The position numbers and the translations under genes were made by a program. DNA of 64,000 nt. It comes from Calliphora vicina. Taxonomy: Eukaryota > Arthropoda > Insecta > Diptera > Calliphoridae. Where the stretch lies: NCBI RefSeq assembly GCF_958450345.1, contig NC_088781.1:22349857-22413856 (forward strand). Direction: 5' to 3'. This document shows positions 11,113 to 22,232 of this stretch, piece after piece (position 1 is the first letter of the stretch; each line of letters starts with the position of its first letter). A model generated the notes under the pieces. That model saw only the letters and a program-made list of their open reading frames with translations. It did no database searches and was not told the DNA's origin.

Positions 11113-11695
11113 TTATGGGGGTAGGGTCAATTATGAACCGATCCTCACAAAAGTTGGTAGAAAGATTTAAGTTCAAATAAAACTTGTTTATATCCAATTT
11201 CATCACGATATAAATTATTATAAGACAATTATGAATGTTCAAGTAATTTTCTGTGGGGGACCTTGTATGGGGACTAGCGAAAAATATTGCCCAATTTTCG
11301 CCAAACTTTACAGTATAATTTCAGAGTACTTAGAAATAATTTGTGGATATTTTATCATAACTGCCGCATAATCAAAATATTTGTGACTGCTCAAACAGTA
11401 TTCCGGGGGTTGGGGGGGGTGGTTTCATTTGTATGGGGACTAGGTGAAATCATGGACCAATATTGCCTATTTTCAATACCAAAGAAACCTTATCAACAGA
11501 GAGTATTAATTAGTAGCTTCTTTCGTTTGGTCCCTATCGTATTTTTAACAGACGGACGAACATAGCTAGATCGTCTTAGAATCTTATGAGCACCCAGAAT
11601 ATACATACTTTTTGGTTTTACGGCCAATATTTCGATATGGTTTAAACGGAATGACAAAATCAATATACCCCCCATGTTTTTTGATGGTGGGTATA
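11113..11695 (-). mobile_element. DINE-1-like family K element
   Basis: Same architecture as families A and B but distinct sequence: GTCAATTATGAACCGATCC, CCTTGTATGGGGACTAG, ACAGACGGACGAACATAGCT, AGAATATACATACTTTTTGG, and at the right edge ATACCCCCCATG..GATGGTGGGTATAC, an inverted pair like the 5' terminal palindrome of the other families. Non-coding. Confidence 0.6.
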
Positions 11696-11814
11696 CAAAT
11701 CAAAGTGAAACCATGAAAAGATCTCGAGATAATAAACTTAATATACATTTTTAGGCATATTGGTTAATCGATTTTTATAGTCTTCTATAAATCGTAGAAC
11801 TTAAATTTTTTGAG

Positions 11815-12480
11815 AATAGAAAACACTGTTATACTGAAGATTTTCTTAAGAAAATACTGTTATACTGATGGTTTTCTTTATAAAAATCAGCTATACTGAA
11901 GATTTTCTATAGAAAATACTGTTATAATGAATATTTTCTTTATAAAAATCTGTTATACTGAAAATTTTCTATAGAAAATACTGTTATAATGAATATTTTC
12001 TGTAGAAAAGTGTTGTACTAAAGATTTTCATATTTAAAATACTGTTATACTCAAGATTTTCTGTAGAAAATACTGTTATAATGAAGATTTTTTATAGAAA
12101 ATATAATTATACTAAAGATTTTCTACTGTTATAATGAATATTTTGTGTAGAAAATATAATTATACTGAAGATTTTCTGTAGAAAATACTGTTATACACAA
12201 GATTTTCTATGGAAAATATTGTTATAATGAATATTTTCTGTAGAAAATTGTGTTATACTGAAGATTTTCTATAGAAATTACTGTTATACTGAAGATTTTC
12301 TGCAGAAAATACTGTTATACTCAAGATTTTCTATAGAAAATACTGTCATACAGAAGATTTTCTATAGCAGAGACTATTAAACTAAAGTTTTTCTATAGAA
12401 AATAGTGTTATACTAAAGAATATACTGTTATACCGAAGATTTTGTATAGAAAATACTATTATGCTGAAGATATTACAAAG
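11815..12480. repeat. 31-bp minisatellite array, copy 2 (inverted relative to 1-365)
   Basis: Around 21 degenerate units of 31 bp, for example ACTGTTATACTGAAGATTTT followed by CTATAGAAAAT, with the TTTTCTATAGAAAA palindrome in most units. It is the reverse complement of the unit at the left edge of the window. Some units are deleted to about half length near 12120 and 12410. Confidence 0.9.
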
Positions 12481-12639
12481 CGAATACATAAGATATAACA
12501 GGAAATACTTTAGCTATTTTAATGTGACTGAACAATTATTGATTTGTTGTTGAATAAAATATTAAGAAAATTTATACAAATTTTTTTATTATGAAAAAGT
12601 ACAATATTTTAGAAGGATGGAGTTTTAAAGTGGCATATT

Positions 12640-13880
12640 TTTGAATCTAATTGAGATATTAGCTTGAAATTTTTTTTGTAACACCAAAAATTATCTTATC
12701 TGAACAAAAAAAAAATAGTTCGGAATAAATGTGAAACTCAATAAATATGTAATAAAATCTCTATTTGTTAACCAAACTCAATGAAATGTTCAACGTTTTC
12801 TCATTCTTAATAACAAAGTTTTAGAAAAAATTGCCAAAATGAATCGAAAATCCCAAATATGGTATTTTTACATTTTTGCAAATAGGGTACACATTTCCAT
12901 CGGGGCTGGGAAAACACTTTGGGGATAAATAGGGAACAAATCAAGGTTTTCAGGACTGCTTTCCGTTTTCTGATCTTTATTTATTAACAAAACTCAATGA
13001 AATTTTCAAAGTTTTTTTACATTTGTCATTCTAAATAACAAAGTGTAAAAAAACTTGTCAAAAGATCAAATGGAATCCCGCAATTCCTAAAAATTTCAGC
13101 GAAAATCCCAAAAATGGTATTTTTTACAATTTTGGGCATAGGGTCCACATTTCCTTTGGGGCTGGGAAAATACTTTGGAGATAAATAGGGAACACTTCAG
13201 GGTTTCCAAAGCTGCTTTCCGTTTATTGATCCCAGCTTTGGGATTTTAGAACAAAGCTGGAATTTTGATATAAAAATAGGTCAAATTCCGAAGGAATTAG
13301 GGGCGACATATTCGAAAAATAGAACATGTTTTTTATACAAACATGTTCTCCGTAAAGATACCTTACAGAAAAGCATAAAACTGTTATATTTTCTTAAAGA
13401 AAGAGTTTTTTTATAAAAAAAAAAATTAGGTGCCTTTTCGCCCAAAAAACAGCACAAATCTAAAGTTTTCTAACTAACAAAAAACTTCCAGTTTTTTCGG
13501 TCCAAAAGTACGTCCTATATTTTTAAAAAAGTGGACCAAGGTATGGCTAAAATTTAAGATTTCAATTTTGAAATGCCTTTAATTCAGAAATTATAAGTGA
13601 TATACAGCATATAGTATAAATAGCAAGACCTAAGTGCTTTCCAAAAATATAAAAATCTTTGAAATCGGATGGGAAACAAAAAAATCACACTTGTTTAAAC
13701 ATTTTACACGTCGAAGGTACCCTACTTTGATCCTCCATAGCAACGTCCCTGGAGCATTTGTAGGGTCCATTTTAATAACATAAACTCGAATACTCCTTGG
13801 CTATGCCCACGTTTATCCCAATCTATCCAGCCGTTTAGAAAAAAATAATTTGATTCTGCCCTACTGTGTAGCGTTAAAGC
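12640..13880 (-). mobile_element. Old, degenerate relative of transposon family C
   Basis: The segment 13725-13870 (AACTCGAATACTCCTTGGCT, CAGCCGTTTAGAA, CTACTGTGTAGCG) matches the right end of the family C copy ending at 23444. Two blocks of about 250 bp are directly repeated inside it: each has CCCAAA-ATGGTATTTTTACA, GGGGCTGGGAAAA, TAAATAGGGAACA and GCTGCTTTCCG (about 12850-12975 and 13100-13220). No open reading frame remains. Confidence 0.55.
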
Positions 13881-13904
13881 ATTAATTCCTATGTAAACAA
13901 TTTT

Positions 13905-14095
13905 GTATGAATCCTGCTGCTTGCAAACGTTAAGAAATTGCTGATTGAGTAGATCTCAATGATTTTGAAAGCTGTTGTTGAGTTTTACAACAATCTTCAT
14001 GGAGTAATTCTTCCAATTCTTGGTCTTCAAACTTTTTTTGGCAGGCCTGTGCGACCTTTCTCTTCCGTGTCAAAATCAAGATCGCTCCAGTTGAA
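13905..14095 (-). pseudogene. Mariner transposase fragment M0 (N-terminal part)
   Basis: Read on the minus strand it holds the helix-turn-helix region seen in the other mariner copies: GATTTTGACACGGAAGAG, CGCACAGGCCTGCCAAAAAA, GACCAAGAATTGGAAG, CTCCATGAAGATTGTTGTAA and CAAGCAGCAGGATTCAT. Neither the catalytic domain nor the inverted repeats are present. Confidence 0.7.
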
Positions 14096-14099
14096 TTTG

Positions 14100-14530
14100 T
14101 TGATCTTACTACTTTATTATTATCAGCTGTTTATACAAAAGTTTAAACCGAGTTTAATTGAAGTAAATTAATAACATTTATTTAATTTATTTTTTATTAT
14201 AATTCCAAATAAATATAGAAATCCTTAGAAGAATTACTGCATTTAAATTTTGTGGTCTTTCTACAGTAGATATTATCAGCTTTTTAGTTTGAATCTTTCA
14301 AATTCAAACCAAGTTTAACAGTATATTAATAACATTTATTTAGTATGGATATTCCTACCAAATATAGGAAGTTTTAAGACAATCGCCCATTTAAATTTGT
14401 TTATATTTTTTAATCTTGCAAGTTTAAACTAAGTTTGACTACAGTGATATTTGATTAACTGCAGTATATTAATAAAGTGTATATTGATAATCCAAAGAAA
14501 TATAAAAAGTTCAAGTTTAAACTAAGTTTA
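14100..14530. repeat. Three degenerate tandem repeats of about 130 bp
   Basis: Each unit has CAAGTTTAAACTAAGTTTA or a variant, TATATTAATAA-ATTTATT, a CCAAATATAGAA-type motif and ATTTAAATTTTGT. Units begin near 14130, 14300 and 14410. Non-coding, and not matched elsewhere in the window. Confidence 0.5.
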
Positions 14531-14559
14531 TTCAATTCTTTTAAAACTCTGTTATATTC

Positions 14560-16056
14560 TCTTTTTTTTTTTTTTGTTATCATTGCAATTTGTTATTATT
14601 GTTTTTGCTTTTTTCTACTTAAGCTTATTTAAACACTTTGAACAACAAAAAAAATAATATAATATAATGACAAATATAACAAAATTAAGGGAAGCTTACA
14701 ATTTGTTGCTATTTTTGTTACTTTTTTCAATTGCAGTAAATGAAAAAAATAAAAATAAAACAAAATCATTAAATAAACAAACATATGGTAACACCATTGC
14801 CGGTGTTTCAAACAGTGATCACAATACAGTGATGCACCTTAAGGTGGCTCCTAAAAATTGAGATTAAATTGTTAGCATCTGGTTAATTTTTAGATTAAAC
14901 TTGAACTAAGATTTTAAAATTAATTTTAAAGTTATACATACATAAGATCTTGTCAATAAACCAAGATTTATGGTTCAGATCTGTCAAAATATAAAAGTAT
15001 TTAAAGATCTACTGTCACCTCTAAATTTCACATACATTTGGCGACAGTTCAGCAGGATAAGTGTAATATCAGGGTATAAGAAACTCAATCACAACAAATC
15101 TGACACTGACTAGAACTGAAAAAAATAAAACTATTATTCTAACCTATAAACAACTGATCAGATTTCAGATGTAGCCCACAAACTACTCATCTGATTTCTT
15201 TGTAACTTGGAACTTCAATAAACTAGGAGTTGAACTTGAATTCAAGTCATTATTTCTTGTAACGCATCAATATTACCAACCTAATACCACCGTATGAGTA
15301 AAGCAAAAATGTCGGTTTCAATTGTGTTTTTTTTTTTTGCAAACTACACTTTTGTTTAACTGTTATACTTTACCCCCGATTTTCTCAGCTTTATTATTTC
15401 TTTTGTAGAAATTTCTAAATACGAGTAATACAACAATTATACTATTCAATTATAATAGTTTAAATACAAATTTACTTAAATAGTCGAATGTATAAGTAAA
15501 TCTATGAATCATTTGTTGAAATGTCATTCAAAGTTCTAGCTACCTATGTATCTACTTTGGGGAGTGTGTGCATGATCTATTTGCATTTGAAAAATCTACG
15601 CAGATTAAATGAAATGTAAATGTAAACTAGAAAGTTATAGAAAATCAAGGTTAATAAATTAATTGAATTTAAGTTATCAACGTATCAAATAAATCACTGA
15701 AAACATGCAAAAAAAAATATAATGAACGATTTTGGAATAATGAATTTGCATGAACGAATAGAGCCAATCAATACAATTGCTATTGGAAATTGTTACATTT
15801 AAAGTGTTTGACTGTACTTAAATAAAGTAATGAAATGAAATAGATTAAGTAGTTAATATTAAAAACATTTATTAAAAAAACATTAATTTTAAATTAATAT
15901 GAACGTTTCAATTATGTAATTCCAAACAGAATTCATTAACATATCGATTTTTGAAAGGTTATTTTTTATATATGAAAAAAAAGAATTAGTAATAACTGCA
16001 GTGACCCAATCGATTATACTGTGTGTAATTTTTTAAGTCATGGAAATATAACCATA
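14560..16056. other. Gene-free stretch
   Basis: AT-rich DNA with small chance ORFs (for example 14629-14861 on both strands, poly-K/F/L products) and no motifs, splice-flanked coding exons or recognised repeats. It might be intronic, but nothing in the sequence decides this. Confidence 0.45.
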
Positions 16057-16308
16057 TACGTGATAAAAGACGAAAAAAAATACCCGTGTATCCCAGTTTT
16101 GAAAGTCATGTACTTTATTTTATGAGCCTCCAAAGATTTGGGGCCTCAGGCTCATATCTTGCAAACAGTTCGGAATTTTGATTTACCATCTGAGGCAAAG
16201 ATGTAACCCTTGTCATAAAGAACAAAAATTCTGAACTTATAAAATTAAAAAAACTTCATCTTCAAGATCAAAATCGTTTTTTTTTGGTCTTTGATCTTTT
16301 ATCACGTA
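16057..16308. mobile_element. MITE-like element with TACGTGATAAAAGA ends
   Basis: A 252-bp segment bounded by a perfect 14-bp inverted repeat, TACGTGATAAAAGA / TCTTTTATCACGTA. Outside it, AACCATA (left) and TATGGTTATT (right) continue the symmetry, so the true element may be longer. Non-coding. Confidence 0.5.
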
Positions 16309-16309
16309 G

Positions 16310-16595
16310 TGGTTTCCGTATATGGTTATTTTTTTTCGTGTCGCACTGTGTTATGGAAAACTTTAGATCAGTAGTCGGCGCTTCAGACTACAACCATGTT
16401 CGTTGATTTAACTGTAAACAATACGAATGTTAACGAAAAAATAAAAAAATAATGGTTTCCGTATATGGTTATTTTTTTTCGTGTCGCACTGTGTTATGGA
16501 AAACTTTAGATCAGTAGTCGGCGCTTCAGACTACAACCATGTTCGTTGATTTAACTGTAAACAATACGAATGTTAACGAAAAAATAAAAAAGAAA
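16310..16595. repeat. Perfect tandem duplication of 143 bp
   Basis: The block starting GGTTTCCGTATATGGTTATT at 16311 recurs at 16454 with no mismatch over about 137 bp, through CGAATGTTAACGAAAAAATA. The identity points to a very recent duplication or an assembly artefact. Confidence 0.9.
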
Positions 16596-17103
16596 TATCA
16601 CAATCAATAGCTGGTAATATTACAACAGAGAAAGGAAGGTTATAAAATGTTATTATAATGGACGAAAATCGTATTGTCAATTATCAATTACATGTATTGA
16701 ATACATACTTAGAATTCATTTCTTTCCGCCGACCTTTAAGTGATCTGTGTTTGATGATAGATTTTCTTAATTTGTTCGAATAATCAATTCGATATTTTCA
16801 ATACTTAAAAGTCAATTGTTTCAGTCGATATTTAAGTGATCGCATTGTCAAGATAGTTAATGATCGGTGTTTGATAATTGCATTTTCTTAGTTCCCAAAC
16901 AATGTCTGGCATTAATAGTGGAAAAATCGTAGTTTATTCTGAAAAACTCAATCTTATTCATTACCAAACGCGATCTTTAGAAGCACCGCTATTTTTGTCA
17001 CATGATTATTTTGAAATATTAGTTCGGACATCGAAGATTTCTTTTGCTGATAAAAATCAATTGTAATTCAATAAGTTTTTACTGAGTTTTCAAATTTAAT
17101 CAT
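16596..17103. other. Gene-free stretch with short direct repeats
   Basis: Contains two diverged copies of a block with TTTAAGTGATC, GTGTTTGATGAT/GTGTTTGATAAT and TTTTCTTA (about 16735-16780 and 16830-16895). The 62-codon ORF at 16878-17066 has no recognised motif. Confidence 0.4.
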
Positions 17104-17335
17104 TGTTTAATGATGTACGAAAATGTATTCTCTGTAATGACATCTGAACTTGTAGGACTCATAGTAACCGAGATATTAAAATCACCGCAGTAAAATTGAA
17201 ATTTAAATGTGCCCACTAAGATCACAAAATCTGTTACCAAATATCTCAGTTATTATGAGTTCTACAAGTTTAGTTGTCATTACATAGAGGAGTTATTTTG
17301 AAGAATAAATTTTCCTACATCATCAAACACATTGG
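17104..17335. repeat. Foldback (hairpin) element
   Basis: Two arms of about 75-90 bp are inverted copies: TGTAATGACATCTGAACTTG, AGGACTCATAGTAACCGAGATATT on the left, and the same motifs reversed (AATATCTCAGTTATTATGAG, CTACAAGTTTAGTTGTCATT) on the right. About 50 bp separate the arms. A transcript would form a long, imperfect hairpin. Confidence 0.7.
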
Positions 17336-17512
17336 ATGTTTTTATGATCATTATATTTAGGAAGGAAATTGAAAGCTGCATCAATGAAATTTTGCCACAT
17401 TTATGCAAAATGGTCATGGAAAATTTCGGTAAAACTGTGCGCATGTGCCAGAAAAACCGAGCAGGTCATTAGCCCGATGTGATATTCTATACAAAAAATA
17501 ACAATCTAAAGA

Positions 17513-18085
17513 AAAACAAGTAAGAGGGCTACATTCGGCTGTGCCGAATCTTATATGCCCTTCACCAAATTATACTTCAAAATAAAAATTTTAAATATTT
17601 TTAGATAAACAAAATTTATTTTTTTTTTGTAAACATTTTTTTTCGAATTGTTTTTTTGTATTTTCAATTTTTTTAATATTTAGGGAAAAAAAAACTTTTG
17701 GTGAAAAAAAAAAAATTGGGTTAAATTTTTTTTTACGATTTTGACCCATTGTAGGTCCAACTTACTATGGTCTTATATACGTCGTTGCAAAGGTATTTGA
17801 AATATCTATTATTAGATATCCATATTGTCTCTATTAATGACTTAGTAATCCAGATATAGGTGAAAAATCGAGGTTGCCCAGGTTTTTTCTTATATCTCAG
17901 TCATTTGTGGACCGATTTTCTCGATTTTAAATAACAACTGAGCCGGCAGAATTCCCGATATATTGATGTATGAATCATGTATGTAAGTTATTTGGGAGCT
18001 ATGGAAAGTTCATTTCAACATACAGACGGAAAGACGGTCATGGCTATATCGACTTCGCTATCTATAACGATCCAGAATATATATT
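17513..18085 (-). mobile_element. DINE-1-like family A element, near complete
   Basis: Minus-oriented copy starting AACAAGTAAGAGGGCTACAT with a perfect hairpin (ATTCGGCTGTGCCGAAT), then the CCCTTCACCAAATTATACTT sub-terminal motif, the CATTTGTGGACCGATTTT core and ATGGCTATATCGACTTCG. It lacks its 5' terminal palindrome. Instead, the first 64 bp of a plus-oriented copy (TATACCCTTCACCATGAG.., 18087-18150) follow directly. Confidence 0.8.
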
Positions 18086-18154
18086 CTTTTTATACCCTTC
18101 ACCATGAGGGGTAAGGGTATATACAAGTTAGTCATTCCGTTTGTAATTTCTGCA

Positions 18155-19112
18155 TTTTGTTTGCGTCATATGCGGGAGGTTTTGCTTTACCTCTTTAATT
18201 TGAAAAAAAGTGACGCTGAAGCACATTGATTGCTTACCAAAGTGAATGTGTTTCTTCGGATCATAAGCGAGTGATGGTTTGTTAGGTTCAAAAGTGGTGA
18301 TCTTGAAACGGAAGACAAGGATCACCCAGGTCAGACAAAAGCAGTTTGAAGATCATGAATTGGAGGCAATACTCCATAAAGATGTTTGTCAAACTGAACA
18401 AGATTTTTCAGAATCATTGGGAGCTACTCAAGCAGCAATTTCAAAATATTTGCGAGCAGCAGAATTTATCCAAAAGCACTGAAATTGGTTACCAACGAAT
18501 TGAAGCCGAGAAACCAGGAAAGACGATTTTTTCTGTGCGAAATGATTCAATATTTGCGATGACAAATTGATCCATTGCGATAGGCCAAAGCGTAAGAAGT
18601 CATCCTTGAAGCCCAACCAACCAGCTGAATCGATGGCACTAAGGTAATGCTCTGTATTTGGTGGGAACAAAGGACTCCTCTCTATTTTGAGCTGCTGAAA
18701 TGTGACCAGACCATCACAGAACCCGTACAGAACCCAACTGATTCGTTTGCAGAAAAACGCCCAGAATATGCGGCCAAACATGAAACCGTAATATTTCATC
18801 ATGACAACACTCTGCTGCATGTAACAATATCTGTTAAAAAGTACTTAGAAATAAGTGGTTGGGAAGTTTTGTTTCACCCGCTCTATAATCCAGACCATGC
18901 CCCATCCGACTACTATTTGTTTCGATCGATGCAGAACTCTGCCATACGGAACAGAATATCCGATTTTGGCATGATTAGTTCTTGGCTTCAAAAGCTGAGC
19001 AGTTCTTTTGACTCGGAATCCATATGTTCCCAGAAAGATGGCAAAAGGTCATGGCTATCAATGGCCATTGCTTTGAATAAATTAAGTCATACACCCAATA
19101 TTAAAGTCATTC
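18155..19112 (+). pseudogene. Mariner transposase pseudogene M2 (best preserved)
   Basis: About 960 bp of a mariner transposase with its 3' inverted repeat motif (AAGTCATACACCCAAT) at 19084-19099. Readable parts in order: RHMREVLLYLFNLKK-like start, HTH region with AISKYLRAA, first catalytic Asp motif ICDDKLIHCD, second in FHHDN, third in APSDYYLF. The last two Asp residues are separated by 34 residues, the mariner DD34D signature. At least two frameshifts and several stops separate the parts, so it is inactive. The 5' end joins the small family A fragment at 18087-18150 and has no inverted repeat. Confidence 0.85.
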
Positions 19113-19477
19113 AAGTTTGCTACGACAAATTTCATTAATTTACTGATATATACTGGGTTCTAATGAATTTCATAACTACTTAATCAAAGTGTTTGAACTT
19201 GTTAGTATGATGATTGTAGGCGTTTATTATATTTGAAATATGAAAATTATTATTAGACAGTTAGTTATATGCTATTGTCGCTAAAACAGTATTGTGTTGT
19301 TAAAATTTTTATATATTTTTCGCTATCAAATTATCTTCACTTATTATATCAGGCAAAATAATCTAAACTAACTAATATTAAGGGTATTCTTGTTTGACAT
19401 AAATGAATTCATATATAAATTGAGTTTTTTAAGCTTCCACATCTCGCTCGAAGCAATGTCATCCATATTTTCAAACA

Positions 19478-20196
19478 AAACAAGTAAGAAAGTATGGTCG
19501 GCCAAGCCCGACTTATAATACACCAAGTAAGTGAGTAAAAATATTTTTCTTTTAAAATATCAATAATTTATATTCGTGAGTGATTTTCGGAAGTGGGCCT
19601 TATATGGGAGCTATGACCAATTATGGACCGATCACCATGAAATTAGGTCGTGTGATTTATGTCTATATTAAAGTTAACTATGTTGAATTTTGTGTGTATA
19701 CCAACATTTTTAAGCGTTAAATGCACGTTGAAGTGATTTTCGGAAGCGGGTCTATATGGGAGCTATGACTAATTATGGACCGATCGTAACAAAATTTGGT
19801 GACATGAATTTTGTATATATAAAACTTATTTGGAGCGAAACTTGTGTAGATACATAGATAAATTAAACATTTATGACCGATAAAGTCCAATTTCGAGGGG
19901 ACATTTGTATGGGGGCTAGGTGAAATAATGTATCGATTTCAGCCAGTTTCAATAGGCTTGGTCCTTGTACCAAATTTGACCGAAATATCTTCAAAATTGC
20001 GACCTGTACTCTGCGCACAAGGTTTACATGGACAGCCAGCCAACCAGACGGACGGACGGACATCGTTTAATCAACTCAGAAAGTGATTCTAAGTCGATCG
20101 GTATACTTTAAGATGGGTGTTAGACTAATATTTTTGGGCGTTACAAACATCTGCACAAACGCATAATACCCTCCCCACTATGGTGGTGTAGGGTAT
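19478..20196 (-). mobile_element. DINE-1-like family B element, complete
   Basis: Reverse orientation: AAAACAAGTAAGAAAGTATG, hairpin GTCGG..CCGAC (imperfect), TTATAATACACCAAG sub-terminal repeat, the repeated blocks ATTTTCGGAAG-GGG and AATTATGGACCGATC, GACGGACGGACATCG, and the terminal palindrome with CCCCACTATGGTGGTGTAGG ending GGTATAAAAA. Non-coding; the short ORFs inside are by chance. Confidence 0.8.
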
Positions 20197-20205
20197 AAAA
20201 ATCGC

Positions 20206-20560
20206 GAGCTCCGGCTTAATTTTTGAAGTACTAAGGTTCGATGATGCCCCCAGCGTGTAAACCTCACCAAACGGTATATTTTTCTGTATGTAATGGAGTC
20301 TGTAAGGTCTATTGTGAATTTGTCTCATTACATATGCTGCAATTATAAGCCAAAAATTAGCCTCATCTTTGAAGACAAATTTGCGATAAAACAGTCGCCT
20401 ATAAGTTGATAATTTGGAAGCTTTGTTCAAACATCAATCTATTCATGATGATTTGCCAGAGTATACTGATCACAAATGAGCGCATTATGACAGTTCCTTT
20501 GACAGTTTAAATATATTTCCATCAGCATCACACCATGCTACCAAATTTTCTAGAGTTTCT
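20206..20560 (-). pseudogene. Degenerate transposase-related fragment
   Basis: Minus-strand reading at 20205-20430 gives KFVFKDEANFWLIIAAYV.. This resembles the FSDEAHFWLNGYVN-type block around the first catalytic Asp of a Tc1/mariner-related transposase group common in insects. Only this block is recognisable, and a frameshift follows it. The assignment rests on one motif. Confidence 0.4.
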
Positions 20561-21548
20561 CAAATCCTACCATATTTTCTCAAAGGTCAGCTGGTGGTCT
20601 AATTGTAAAATTATTTATATTACAATTAGCATTGTACAGAATTGTACCATAAATTTTTACTACAAGTTAAAATTAAGCTAATTTAATAATGTCAAATGAG
20701 ATTGGAGAATTTTCATAAAATTTCAATAAACTCTTTATAAGAATACCCCTATTATTTTTAATGAAACTCCTATAATTTCCCATTCATTCATACAAAACTC
20801 TATTGACAATATATTTACAGTTTATTAAAATACTTATATACGAGTATAATTAACTTTATCTATATAAACAAAAAAACACACAAAACAAACAAAAAAACTA
20901 GAATATAATAAACCGAAAATCTAATAAAGTTCGAAAACAATTTGTGTAAATACAGATGAAAATTTAAAATTCGCTAAAAACCATGACCTCAAAGTAAACA
21001 ATAACGTAAACAATGGTACCTAGACCATGTAAATTATAAACAAAATTACATACAATATGTAAATATATTGCTTGTAACAGAAACAAATAAAAAAAAACCG
21101 GCATGTAATTAAATTCATTTTATACACACACAATTTAAGGTCAATGATATTGAAAATTCAATAAAATATTATGCGAAAAAATTGTATGTAAATGTAAAGC
21201 GAAAACCATATTGTCTAGAATTAAATAGACAATATCAATAATATTTAGGTTTTTGCAATAATCGAGTGGTAGTTTTTGTATTAAACAACAAAAAAAATAT
21301 AGAAAGAATTGAACAAAACTGACACGCATAATGATGATACATTGATGTAGCAGCAACCAGCAGCAAAAGCAGTAGATAGTAAATGCTTTAAATGTGGATA
21401 ATAGCGAAATAAAAAAAAATAAAAACCGAATCAACAACAAATTAAATTGAATAAATACAGAAACGTAATAAAATTCATCACCACTATTTACTATTTGAAC
21501 CCATTCTCAAAGTGTCTCGTGAGGGGACATACAAATACAATATTAGCC
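20561..21548. other. Gene-free AT-rich stretch
   Basis: No recognised repeats or coding exons. The 99-codon minus-strand ORF at 21141-21440 is Leu/Phe/Ser-rich from AT bias and shows no domain. Confidence 0.45.
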
Positions 21549-21748
21549 TTACATACACTAGGTGACAAAAAATAGGAACTGAATTTTATATTTTTAATAG
21601 TAAAAACTCTTCCGAATAAATCTTATATATTGATGGGTATATAACGATGACATCTTCAGGTAAATAGTTGCTTTGGAAAACCTATTTCATCTTAGGATCC
21701 ATAGGAAGTGGGTCTACTTCAGACTGCAGGATCAATGTAGCATTATCC

Positions 21749-22095
21749 AAGAGTGCCTCAAGGCACGCATTACTAAACACCAATTATCTCTAGTAAGTAA
21801 GTAATTATAAACTGTGAATTTAGTTACAGATTTATTAACATTTCCCTCGAAGGTCGAAATGCATTCTGACTTTTAGTTTTTGTTCTGTCAGCCTTTTTTG
21901 TGAGTGATGTCATAATTTTAACACTTGAAATTTTGTATGTAATTTTTTAAAATCAAAGTTTTACTATCAAACTTTTAGTCGCCCGATCTATTCGAAATAT
22001 TTTTATTAGTTCTCTTTCATTAGTTTTTCAATAAAATCGTATCATAATTATTATTTTTTACACCTAAACCGGCAAAAATGCCCTGAGGCACTCTT
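21749..22095. mobile_element. MITE with AAGAGTGCCTCAAGGC ends
   Basis: A 347-bp segment with 16-bp inverted ends, AAGAGTGCCTCAAGGC and GCCCTGAGGCACTCTT, one mismatch. No target duplication could be read. Non-coding. Confidence 0.55.
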
Positions 22096-22232
22096 CACAT
22101 TTTTTGCACCTGGTTCCTAAACTTAATTTGCAAATTAGTTTCTGAGTTTATTGGGTCATAATTACCCTAAAAAAAATTATTTGACAACTTTTTTTAGCTT
22201 TTTAAAGTTTGCGGGTTAGATGGTTAACAGCA

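Noticed and set aside
18428..18820. 130-codon minus-strand ORF
   Set aside because: It is the antisense reading of the mariner M2 pseudogene and has no homology of its own.
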